Both the position numbers and the translations under genes were made by a program. A stretch of DNA of 11,574 nucleotides from an uncultured Anaerotruncus sp. (GTDB lineage Bacteria > Bacillota > Clostridia > Oscillospirales > Ruminococcaceae). The stretch lies in contig NZ_CABUCJ010000076.1 of assembly GCF_902490045.1 (NCBI RefSeq), forward strand, positions 1 to 11,574, given 5' to 3'. A model generated the notes under the pieces. It was given only the letters and a program-made list of their open reading frames with translations, searched no databases and was not told the DNA's origin. Positions 1 through 6,351 of the stretch are shown here, piece after piece. How positions within the stretch are numbered: the first letter of the stretch is position 1; every line of letters begins with the position of its first letter.

Positions 1-1256
1 CGTCGATCCTGCGGGACGAATGTCCCGCAGTGCCGCCGCCGTCCCTGCTGTGCGCAGCCGTTCTCGAACGGCTGCGCTGCGCGGGTTCCCCGCGCCTGCG
101 CCGCCTCATCAACGCGACAGGCGTGGCGCTGCACACCAATCTGGGGCGCGCCCCCCTCTCGGACGCGGCCCGCGGAGCGGTACGCGACGCGGCGGGCTGC
201 TGCGACCTGGAATATGACCTCGCGGCGGGGGAGCGGGAGAGCCGCGGCGTCCATGCGGAGCCGCTGCTGAAAGCCCTCTGCGGATGCGGGGACGCGCTCG
301 TCGTCAACAACAACGCGGCGGCGGTCCTGCTCGCGCTTGCGGCGCTGGCGCGCGGGCGGGAGGTCGCCGTGTCGCGCGGGGAGCTCGTGGAAATCGGGGA
401 CGGCTTTCGCATCCACGACATCCTGGAGCAGAGCGGCGCCCGGCTCAGGGAGGTCGGCTCGACCAATCGCACCGGCCCCGGGGATTATGAGGCGGCCTGC
501 GCCGAAGGGAACGTGGCCGCGCTTTTGAAGGTGCACACGAGCAATTTCCGTGTCGTCGGCTTTACCGCCTCTGCCTCGGTCGGGGAGCTGGCGGCGCTCG
601 CGAAAAGGCGGAATATTCCGCTCGTCGCGGACTTGGGGAGCGGCGCGCTGCTGGAAGCGGGGGAGTATCCCTTTTCCGGCGAGCCGACCGTCCCGCAGGC
701 GCTGCGGGAGGGAGCGGACGTCGTCTGCTTCTCGGGGGACAAGCTGCTCGGCGGCCCCCAGGCGGGCATCCTCGTCGGGAAGGCGGCGCTGATCGAACGG
801 ATGCGCCGCCATCCGCTGGCGCGCGCCCTGCGCATCGACAAGCTCTCCCTCGCGGCGCTGGCCGCGACGCTGGAGAGCTATACGGACCCTGCCCGCGCGA
901 AGCGGGAGATCCCTGTGCTCCGGATGCTCTGCACCGCGCCCGAAGCACTGCGGGCGCGCGCCGAAGAGCTCTGCGGGATGATCATGCGGCTGGGCGCGGA
1001 CTGCGCCTGCGAGGTCGTCCCCGCCGAACGTCCGGTGGGGGGCGGCTGCGCGCCGGGGCAGCTTCTCAAGGGATACGCGGCCGCGGTGGCGCCGCGCGTT
1101 TTCGGCGCGGATGCGCTTGCCGCGCGGCTGCGCGCCGCGCCGGTTCCCGTCGTTGCGCGCATCGCGGAGGGCAGACTGCTGCTCGACGTTTCGACGATGC
1201 TGCCGGAGGAGCTTTTACCTGCTGCGGAGGCGGTAAAAGCCGGGTGTGAACCGTGA
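1..1256 (+). CDS. selA: L-seryl-tRNA(Sec) selenium transferase, 5' partial
   Basis: SelA is a PLP enzyme that converts seryl-tRNA(Sec) to selenocysteinyl-tRNA(Sec) using selenophosphate. The reading frame is open back to base 3, so the gene begins outside the window; the GTG at 30 is only an internal candidate start. The part seen lacks most of the small N-terminal domain expected in a protein of about 460 residues. Family motifs are clear: LINATGVALHTNLGRAPL near 105-160, LVVNNNAAAVLL near 299-335, STNRTGPGDY near 457-489, KVHTSNFRVVGFT near 528-568, and SGDKLLGGPQAG near 735-770. In the last, the lysine codon at 741-743 should be the PLP Schiff-base lysine. The stop codon shares the 4-nt GTGA with the selB start, so translation is probably coupled. 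The next gene (selB) and tRNA-Sec downstream confirm the assignment. Confidence 0.97.
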   Translation, partial: SILRDECPAVPPPSLLCAAVLERLRCAGSPRLRRLINATGVALHTNLGRAPLSDAARGAVRDAAGCCDLEYDLAAGERESRGVHAEPLLKALCGCGDALVVNNNAAAVLLALAALARGREVAVSRGELVEIGDGFRIHDILEQSGARLREVGSTNRTGPGDYEAACAEGNVAALLKVHTSNFRVVGFTASASVGELAALAKRRNIPLVADLGSGALLEAGEYPFSGEPTVPQALREGADVVCFSGDKLLGGPQAGILVGKAALIERMRRHPLARALRIDKLSLAALAATLESYTDPARAKREIPVLRMLCTAPEALRARAEELCGMIMRLGADCACEVVPAERPVGGGCAPGQLLKGYAAAVAPRVFGADALAARLRAAPVPVVARIAEGRLLLDVSTMLPEELLPAAEAVKAGCEP

Positions 1257-3127
1257 AGCGGATCGTGATCGGCACGGCGGGCCACGTGGACCACGGCAAG
1301 ACGGCGCTCGTGCGCGCGCTCACCGGCATCGACCCCGACCGGCTCGCGGAGGAGAAGCGCCGGGGCCTGACGGTCGATCTCGGCTTCGCATGGATGGATC
1401 TGCCGGGGGAGGTGCACGCCGACGTCGTCGACGTGCCCGGCCACGAACATTTTGTAAAGAACATGCTCGCGGGCGCGGGCGGGATCGACCTCGCGCTGCT
1501 CGCGGTCGCCGCGGATGAGGGGGTCATGCCCCAGACGCGGGAACATGCCGCGATCCTTTCGCTGCTCGGCGTGCCGCGCGGCGTGATCGTGCTGACCAGA
1601 TGCGACCTCGCGGACGGGGAGACCCGCTCGCTCGCGCGGGAGGAGGCCGCCGAAGCGGTGCGGGGAACCTTCCTGGAGGGCGCGCCGGTCGTGGAGACCT
1701 CCGCCGAAACGGGAGAGGGCCTCGGGGAACTTCGCGTCCTGCTCGCGGAGGAAGCTGAGAAGCTTCCCGCCCGGAATTCCGACCGGCCCTTCTTTCTGCC
1801 GGTGGACCGGGCGTTTACCGTCCGCGGCTTCGGCGCCGTCGTAACCGGGACCGTGCTCGACGGGCAGGTGCGCCCCGGCGACCTGCTGACCGTCAGCCCC
1901 GGCGGGACCAGCGTGCGGGTGCGCGGCCTGCAAAGCTGCGGCCGCGAGGTCGCGGCCGCCTTTGCGGGCCAGCGCGTCGCCGTCAACCTGGCCGGGACGG
2001 AGACCGGTTCGATCGTGCGCGGAGACGCGCTGACAGCCGCGCCGTCCGCGCGCGCCCAGGCGCTGCTTGACGTGCGGCTGGCTGCGCACCCTGCCTCCGG
2101 CCGCGTGATTTCCCACAACCAGCGGCTGCACCTCGCGCTCGGGACGGCCTGCGTCCTCTGCCGCGCGCGCCTGCTCGACCGGGAGGCCCTTTCGCCGGGC
2201 GAGAGCGGCTATGCCCAGCTTGTGCTCGAACAGCCGGTGGCGGTCCGCCCGGGAGACCGCTTTGTCGTGCGGTTCTATTCGCCCGTCGAGACGGTGGGGG
2301 GCGGCGTGGTGCTCGACATCCCCGCCCGCCGCCACAGGCGGCTTGACAGCGCCGTGCTCGCGCGGTTACAATGTTACGATGGAGCGGACGCGCGCGGCCG
2401 CCTGCGCTTCGACCTCGCCGCCGCGCCGGCGGCGCGGGAGCAGGCGCGGGAACGGCTCTTTTACCTCTCGGACGCGGAGTTTTCCGCCGCGTGGGAGGGC
2501 CTGCTCTCCGACGGGGAAATCCTGCCCGCGGGTCGGCTCGCCTCGACGCCCGGAACGCTCGCCCGTCTGCGGACGGAGCTGCTCGATACCCTCGCGGATT
2601 ATCACGAGGCGCATCCCCTCGACCGGGGGATGCCGCTCGCCCTGCTGCGGGAAGGATTCCCCGGCGGCCTGCCCGAGTGGTTCGCGGAGGAGGGCTGTGT
2701 TTCCCGCGTGGGGGATGCCGTCGCGCTGCCCGGTTTCACGCCGGAGGGGACGGACCTCTACCGCCGCGTCGCGGAGGAGCTGCTCGCGCGGTATGCGCGC
2801 GAGCCCTACGCGCCGCCCGACCGGGCGGCGGCACTCGCGGAATTTCCGCCGTCCGTGCCCGCCGGGCGGGTGCTCGATCTGCTGCTCGAGGCGGGGAAAC
2901 TGGTCGAGGCCGCGCCGGGGCTCTGCTTTACCCGCACGGCGTGGAAAAACGCCCGGTCGGCGGCCCGCCGGCTCGCCGGGGAGGAGGGGGGCGTCACGCT
3001 CTCCGGGCTGCGCGACGCGCTCGGCACCTCCCGGCGCTACGCGCAGGCGCTGCTCGAGCGGATGGACGCCGACGGATTCACCCGCAGGGAGGGGGACGCG
3101 CATCTCCTGCTGGAGGAACGGCCCTGA
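1253..3127 (+). CDS. selB: Selenocysteine-specific elongation factor SelB
   Basis: SelB is the GTPase that delivers Sec-tRNA(Sec) to ribosomes paused at a UGA with a SECIS hairpin. The protein has 624 residues, a normal bacterial length. The EF-Tu-like part shows G1 GHVDHGKT (10-17), switch I RRGLTVDLGF (36-45), G3 DVPGH (60-64), a G4 element TRCD (115-118) where TKxD is usual in SelB, and G5 SAETGEG (150-156). Domain II begins near VDRAFTVRGFGAVVTGT (184-200). Domain III contains RFYSPVETVGGGVVLD (340-355). The C-terminal third matches the SelB winged-helix array that binds SECIS RNA, ending with VTLSGLRDALGTSRRYAQ (580-597). The GTG start at 1253 overlaps the selA stop by 4 nt; a GGAGG at 1236-1240 lies a little far upstream, so coupling with selA probably matters. 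tRNA-Sec follows 44 nt after the TGA stop. Confidence 0.97.
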   Translation: MKRIVIGTAGHVDHGKTALVRALTGIDPDRLAEEKRRGLTVDLGFAWMDLPGEVHADVVDVPGHEHFVKNMLAGAGGIDLALLAVAADEGVMPQTREHAAILSLLGVPRGVIVLTRCDLADGETRSLAREEAAEAVRGTFLEGAPVVETSAETGEGLGELRVLLAEEAEKLPARNSDRPFFLPVDRAFTVRGFGAVVTGTVLDGQVRPGDLLTVSPGGTSVRVRGLQSCGREVAAAFAGQRVAVNLAGTETGSIVRGDALTAAPSARAQALLDVRLAAHPASGRVISHNQRLHLALGTACVLCRARLLDREALSPGESGYAQLVLEQPVAVRPGDRFVVRFYSPVETVGGGVVLDIPARRHRRLDSAVLARLQCYDGADARGRLRFDLAAAPAAREQARERLFYLSDAEFSAAWEGLLSDGEILPAGRLASTPGTLARLRTELLDTLADYHEAHPLDRGMPLALLREGFPGGLPEWFAEEGCVSRVGDAVALPGFTPEGTDLYRRVAEELLARYAREPYAPPDRAAALAEFPPSVPAGRVLDLLLEAGKLVEAAPGLCFTRTAWKNARSAARRLAGEEGGVTLSGLRDALGTSRRYAQALLERMDADGFTRREGDAHLLLEERP

Positions 3128-3138
3128 ATTGCGCGGAC

Positions 3139-3164
3139 AAAAAAACACGCGGCGTTTTGCCGCG
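3139..3164 (-). terminator. Minus-strand intrinsic terminator between selB and tRNA-Sec
   Basis: A perfect 6-bp GC stem (CGCGGC 3148-3153, loop 3154-3158, GCCGCG 3159-3164) is followed, when read on the minus strand, by TG and seven T (the A run 3139-3145). That is intrinsic-terminator form for antisense transcripts arriving from the tRNA-Sec side. On the plus strand there is no T-run, so selB-to-tRNA readthrough should be allowed. The hairpin could also act in leader processing of the tRNA precursor. Confidence 0.5.
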
Positions 3165-3171
3165 CGGATAT

Positions 3172-3268
3172 GGGGGCGGATGGGCGCCGGTGTGCCTCCC
3201 GGTCTTCAAAACCGGTGTGGGCGGTGCAGAGCCGTCCGGGTGAGTTCGATTCTCACACGCCCCCGCCA
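3172..3268 (+). tRNA. selC: tRNA-Sec (anticodon UCA), with encoded CCA
   Basis: This is the UGA-decoding selenocysteine tRNA that SelA and SelB act on. It folds by hand to the bacterial tRNA-Sec form. The acceptor is 3172-3179 with 3257-3264: seven Watson-Crick pairs, then an eighth G-A opposition. The D stem has 6 bp (3182-3187 with 3192-3197) and a 4-nt CGGT loop. The anticodon stem CCGGT/ACCGG encloses loop CTTCAAA, with anticodon TCA at 3206-3208. The variable arm is long, a 7-bp stem 3219-3225 with 3231-3237 and a 5-nt loop. The T stem is GTGAG/CTCAC with loop TTCGATT. The discriminator is G3265 and CCA is at 3266-3268. The 6-bp D stem, long variable arm and UCA anticodon exclude an ordinary tRNA. 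I see no separate promoter, so it is probably transcribed with selAB. Confidence 0.97.
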
Positions 3269-3308
3269 AAATCCCTGTATAGAACTTGCTTCTATACAGG
3301 GATTTTTT
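3268..3308 (+). terminator. Rho-independent terminator after tRNA-Sec
   Basis: A perfect 17-bp stem (3268-3284 with 3290-3306) with a 5-nt loop CTTGC ends in a run of six T (3303-3308). It starts on the last base of the encoded CCA, so it terminates the selA-selB-tRNA transcript right at the tRNA end. The A-rich 5' arm gives four T on the other strand, so it may also stop transcripts of the minus-strand gene downstream. Confidence 0.9.
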
Positions 3309-3475
3309 CTGTTGCTTGTCTGGCCGACTCAGTCGGCGATTCGGGATGAATCAAAATCAGCGATTACTTTGCTCTGCGCAAAACCATAAATGGAGCTACA
3401 AAACAAGCGTGGTGGTTGGACGGCATCCATGAAAAGGCACTATATGGACGTGTGTCCGTATGGGGCCTTTATCAA
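3309..3475. other. Gene-free junction between tRNA-Sec terminator and AT-rich insert
   Basis: No supported gene lies here. Two adjacent dyads are present: GCCGACT-C-AGTCGGC (3323-3337, perfect) and GATTC-GGGAT-GAATC (3338-3352). A weaker stem, TATGGAC-GTGT-GTCCGTA with one G-T pair, lies near 3443-3460 and could help end the minus-strand gene that stops at 3476. Short plus-strand frames starting at 3390, 3416 and 3460 have no ribosome binding site and no family-like sequence. I found no copy of the tRNA-Sec 3' end here. Confidence 0.45.
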
Positions 3476-5692
3476 TTACGGATGTGTGTTCGGTCCGCAG
3501 GCCGTTCCGGACATTTTTTCGGGCGCATCCAAGGATTCCAGCTTTCGCTTCAGGTCCAGCTGCGTTTCCCGCAGTACCCGCCGGCCCTCCTGCAAAGTGG
3601 AGATATTGCTATGGCACGATTCAATCGTATTACTCTGATCCTGCATCTTCAATTGCAACTGCTCCAGTTGTTTGAAATCAAACCCGCTTTTCCGATATGC
3701 ATTGGGTAGAGATCGTTTGATATAGGCTTTTTTCCAGTGAAAAATGTCAAATTTTCGCCCGGCAATGAAAAAAAACAGATAGGTCCCCGCGAGCGCACTG
3801 GTCAAGAAGGAAAATAAGTTAAAAAATCTGCCCTCCTGATAGACCGATAAAATACAGCCGATGGCAATATAGACGATAAACAGCATAGCATACAGGCCGA
3901 TGGTCAGGTGGACTCTGACGTTGACAGACCGCTCCGCAGCATTCTTCCGCGTGAGGAGTTCCTTAGTCTGTTTTTGCAGCTCATTCAGGTCCCGCTGGGA
4001 GAGATCGATTTGCTGGTTGGCGGTCGTAATCTTTTCATAATTTAGCTCCAAGCGGGCATCGACTCCTTCGATCTGCCTTTGGAGGTTCTCGCGGTCACGC
4101 GCGGCCAGAAGGATGTCGTTTTTGCGGCGTTCCTCCAGAACACCTTCCGACTTTGCCTCCTCTTGAATTCGTCGGAGGATTTCCAGCGGTGTCGCTTCGG
4201 TGAGCTGAGACTCATCTCCGGACGTAATCTCCATAAGGTTCCGGTACGACAGCCGGCTTGCTTTGAGCGCGTAGCACTGCTCTGGGTCGAGGGTACCGAT
4301 GGCCTCTAGTTTCGTGAGGCTTGAATTGAGTTTAGAAAGCATCCGGTCGGAGGGGTTAAACGCCGCAAGGATCGCGCAGTCTAATCTTCGACGGTTGATT
4401 TCCAGAATTTTAGAAGGGGAGGAGGTCCAGATTAAGTTTCCAAAGAAGTAATCTGTCACGCAGTAAGGGATGGATCCCGTTGAAAACATCGCCTTTTTAT
4501 GGCATACGTTACGGCAAATTTTTCCTAGGGTTTGGTTGGTGGTGACGAAAATGGTTGAAACCTCTTCCAGACGGTTGGCAATCTGGCCGTAATTCTGGCA
4601 GTCGACAAGAAAAAGAGAGTGTGCGTCCTGTTCCACGGTGAATCGCTTTTCCTCCTCGTTAAAGGAAGGATTTGTTTCTTTATAATAGGAGACAATGGAA
4701 TCGTATAGATCCCGCTCAAAAGGGACTCCCACGGGTGGCTTCTGTGGATACTCGAACGATTTTACAGTGACGCCGACATCCTTCAAGCACCGTTTCAGGT
4801 TCTGAATGAGATCGTCTATCATCTCACGAGTATAGTTGTTGTTGACAAAATAGAAAGTGGCTTCCGAAGCTTTGGAAGGATCAAACTCATAATTATTGAC
4901 CCATTCCCGGCAATTGAGGATGATGGTGCTCATTTCAACGAAGGTATGCTGAAACATATAGACATTCATGCCCATGGCCTGCATGTCCTTGACCATGTCG
5001 CGGTAGATGTCTTTACGGTCCAGCGCGTCGATTCCCAAGAGGCGGAAGGCGAAACCCGTATCGATAAAGACCTTGGCGCTGCTACGGGTTTGCATGAGTG
5101 AATCCTCACTGAAGGTGACCAATTCGGCGAGAACGCGCCCGACGATGATCGAATCCAGTAGCTGGTATAAATCAGGCCGTTCGGCCTGCGCATAGGTCAG
5201 AAACTGCGAAAAGCGGTAGCTTGTGGCGGAATTGTTAAGCTGGAGCTCATGTTCTTGGAAAAAGGACAATCCATGGGCCTCAATAAAGCGATCAACAATT
5301 TCAGACGCCTGATCTTCAGTGAGATTCAGGTTGAAACGATCGGAAAAGAAAGAGGACAGGGCGGCAAGGAACAACCGGTATTTCTGCTCATTTTCGCGGT
5401 ACAGCTGTGGGAAGGTGTTCTGGTCTATTTTTTCAAAGTCCGGAATGAACTTGTCCTGCTTATAAGTCAGATATCCGTTTTTACAGACCTTCAGAAGGAT
5501 TCTTTTCAACGGGAAATGTGGGATGCGAAAACCATAGGCCTCAAAGAAGTCCTGCTCAATTATTCGGACAGTAAATTCATCGTAATTTTTAGACGCAATT
5601 AACCCAACTAGCATGTTAATAAACGCGTCGTCGATATTCTTCGAAAAGTCCGCAGTCAAGGCGGCATAGCAAGCAACCGTTGAAAAATTCAT
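3476..5692 (-). CDS. PIN-like domain protein with coiled coils and two C-terminal membrane helices
   Basis: This 738-residue protein belongs to no named family I recognise. Residues 1-200 look helical. Residues 205-400 read like a PIN-type nuclease fold: strand KVFIDTGFAFRLLG with D211, FVEM with E253, acidic residues D356 and D364, and the strand IFVTTNQTLG (381-390), where N386 stands at the usual place of the last acid. Residues about 505-590 are heptad-like and charged. Two hydrophobic segments follow (about 595-617 and 624-645), then a second coiled-coil stretch (about 672-722). It is probably a membrane-anchored nuclease or nuclease-like sensor with cytosolic N-terminus. The ATG at 5692 has GGAG at 5701-5704, 8 nt upstream. 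The gene is AT-richer than its neighbours and points toward tRNA-Sec, suggesting transfer. I see no convincing promoter, and the 60-nt gap behind the 52-residue gene allows co-transcription. A defence role is possible but inferred. Confidence 0.8.
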   Translation of the reverse strand: MNFSTVACYAALTADFSKNIDDAFINMLVGLIASKNYDEFTVRIIEQDFFEAYGFRIPHFPLKRILLKVCKNGYLTYKQDKFIPDFEKIDQNTFPQLYRENEQKYRLFLAALSSFFSDRFNLNLTEDQASEIVDRFIEAHGLSFFQEHELQLNNSATSYRFSQFLTYAQAERPDLYQLLDSIIVGRVLAELVTFSEDSLMQTRSSAKVFIDTGFAFRLLGIDALDRKDIYRDMVKDMQAMGMNVYMFQHTFVEMSTIILNCREWVNNYEFDPSKASEATFYFVNNNYTREMIDDLIQNLKRCLKDVGVTVKSFEYPQKPPVGVPFERDLYDSIVSYYKETNPSFNEEEKRFTVEQDAHSLFLVDCQNYGQIANRLEEVSTIFVTTNQTLGKICRNVCHKKAMFSTGSIPYCVTDYFFGNLIWTSSPSKILEINRRRLDCAILAAFNPSDRMLSKLNSSLTKLEAIGTLDPEQCYALKASRLSYRNLMEITSGDESQLTEATPLEILRRIQEEAKSEGVLEERRKNDILLAARDRENLQRQIEGVDARLELNYEKITTANQQIDLSQRDLNELQKQTKELLTRKNAAERSVNVRVHLTIGLYAMLFIVYIAIGCILSVYQEGRFFNLFSFLTSALAGTYLFFFIAGRKFDIFHWKKAYIKRSLPNAYRKSGFDFKQLEQLQLKMQDQSNTIESCHSNISTLQEGRRVLRETQLDLKRKLESLDAPEKMSGTACGPNTHP

Positions 5693-5752
5693 CCGATCAT
5701 CTCCAGTAAGTCGTATTCCTGCGCGCTCTGAATTCCCGGCGGGCTCAGTAAG

Positions 5753-5911
5753 CTATTTTTTCCTGCCGGCGAAGGTGATGACGAGCGCGGCGATGGCAAA
5801 GGCCATCGCGCCGACCGTCAGGACCGAGCCCGGGACGCCGGGAACGAAGAAGCTGGCGGCGAGCAGCAGGATCGCGACGACCCAGAAGGTCTGGATGACT
5901 TTACGGTTCAT
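5753..5911 (-). CDS. Small two-helix membrane protein, 52 residues
   Basis: The ATG at 5911 opens a 52-codon frame ending in TAG at 5753-5755. The product starts MNRKVIQTFW, has a hydrophobic segment at about 8-24, a short turn VPGVPGS (23-29), a second hydrophobic segment at about 29-48, and ends GRKK. Basic residues at both ends predict a helical hairpin with both termini in the cytosol. The start lies 11 nt inside the end of the upstream RHH gene, and a GAGGA sits about 8 nt before the ATG, so the two should be translationally coupled. Codon use is GC-rich like the chromosome, unlike the PIN-like gene 60 nt downstream. I do not recognise the family. A small toxin, a regulator of a membrane partner, or a plain hypothetical are all possible. 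Confidence 0.65.
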   Translation of the reverse strand: MNRKVIQTFWVVAILLLAASFFVPGVPGSVLTVGAMAFAIAALVITFAGRKK

Positions 5912-6086
5912 GGTTCATATCCTCGTCGATCAATTTTTTGAGATACTCCGCCATGCTCATGCCGCGGTCCGCGGCATGGGCTTTGATCTTGTCCTTATAC
6001 CCTTTGGGCGCCCAAAAGCGGATCTGCTCCAGATTCTCCCGCTGGTATTTCATCGTGGCGTTTTTGCTCGCTTCGTTGTAGGCCAT
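5901..6086 (-). CDS. Small ribbon-helix-helix (Arc/MetJ-like) protein
   Basis: This 61-residue protein starts MAYNEASKNATMKY. It then has a probable beta strand (LEQIRFWAPKG, 19-29), a helix (about 30-43) and a second helix (AEYLKKLIDEDM, about 46-57), the order of a ribbon-helix-helix DNA-binding domain. Very similar short proteins are common in Clostridia, often unlinked to a known toxin; that is from memory. An AAGGGG at 6094-6099 lies 7 nt before the ATG at 6086. It overlaps the 52-residue membrane gene by 11 nt and may be the autoregulator of that unit. RHH proteins also serve as antitoxins, so a toxin-antitoxin role is an alternative I cannot settle. Confidence 0.85.
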   Translation of the reverse strand: MAYNEASKNATMKYQRENLEQIRFWAPKGYKDKIKAHAADRGMSMAEYLKKLIDEDMNHEP

Positions 6087-6103
6087 GAGACAACCCCTTC
6101 AAT

Positions 6104-6132
6104 ATTATAGCAATTATAGAACATTATTACAA
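6104..6132 (-). promoter_or_regulatory. Candidate promoter for the RHH gene
   Basis: On the minus strand TTGTAA (6127-6132) and TATAAT (6104-6109) are separated by 17 nt. The -10 is a consensus match. The predicted start falls almost on the AAGGGG ribosome site, giving a very short leader. A second TATAAT at 6113-6118 lacks a well-spaced -35 box. Confidence 0.5.
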
Positions 6133-6186
6133 TGTCTGCCGGTCGCAACAGGGATTGGTCATTTTTAACGAAAATATGCAAAAATA

Positions 6187-6220
6187 TTGACAAATTAGTT
6201 TATTGAAATATAGTGCACTA
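6187..6220 (+). promoter_or_regulatory. Candidate promoter with overlapping palindromic operator
   Basis: TTGACA (6187-6192), a 16-nt spacer and TATAGT (6209-6214) form a good sigma-A type promoter on the plus strand, toward the XRE gene. The perfect 10-bp palindrome TAGTGCACTA (6211-6220) overlaps the -10 and probable start site. Repression by the XRE protein or the RHH protein is plausible from position, but unproven. The leader to the TTG start would be about 130 nt. Confidence 0.5.
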
Positions 6221-6281
6221 CATATTAAAATAGAAAAGGCGCCGCGAATCGGCAGATAATGATTGAAAAATCGGGATAATT

Positions 6282-6330
6282 AGCCTAGGCTTATGAAGCC
6301 ATTGGAAAATATTTCATCCCTGCTTATGAT
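6282..6330 (+). promoter_or_regulatory. Second candidate promoter and dyads before the XRE gene
   Basis: TTGGAA (6302-6307) and TATGAT (6325-6330) are spaced by 17 nt and would start transcription just before the ribosome site of the XRE gene. Immediately upstream are the perfect palindrome AGCCTAGGCT (6282-6291) and GGCTT-ATG-AAGCC (6288-6300), which touches the -35 box. These could be an operator for one of the two flanking DNA-binding proteins. Confidence 0.4.
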
Positions 6331-6351
6331 AGAGGGTATGGAGGGAGTGCT

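Noticed and set aside
878..2335. Long minus-strand frame of 485 residues opposite selA/selB.
   Set aside because: It is a GC-rich shadow of two conserved genes, with low-complexity R/A/P-rich composition.
3390..3638. Short plus-strand frames of about 70-97 residues starting at 3390, 3416 and 3460.
   Set aside because: No ribosome binding site, no recognisable family, and they run into the antisense of the well-supported 738-residue gene.
5704..5752. CAGTAAG at 5704-5710 and again at 5746-5752 as target-site duplication of an insertion.
   Set aside because: Seven bases only, and the copies flank a 35-nt gap rather than the AT-rich gene.
5753..6086. Firm call of a toxin-antitoxin pair for the RHH and 52-residue genes.
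   Set aside because: Gene order and overlap fit, but the small protein matches no toxin I know and this RHH type often occurs alone. Kept as a hypothesis only.
6148..6156. ACAGGGATT shared between the tRNA-Sec terminator (3297-3305) and this site, as a possible attachment repeat.
   Set aside because: Nine bases are too few in a window of this size, and neither flank extends the match. I found no copy of the tRNA 3' end.
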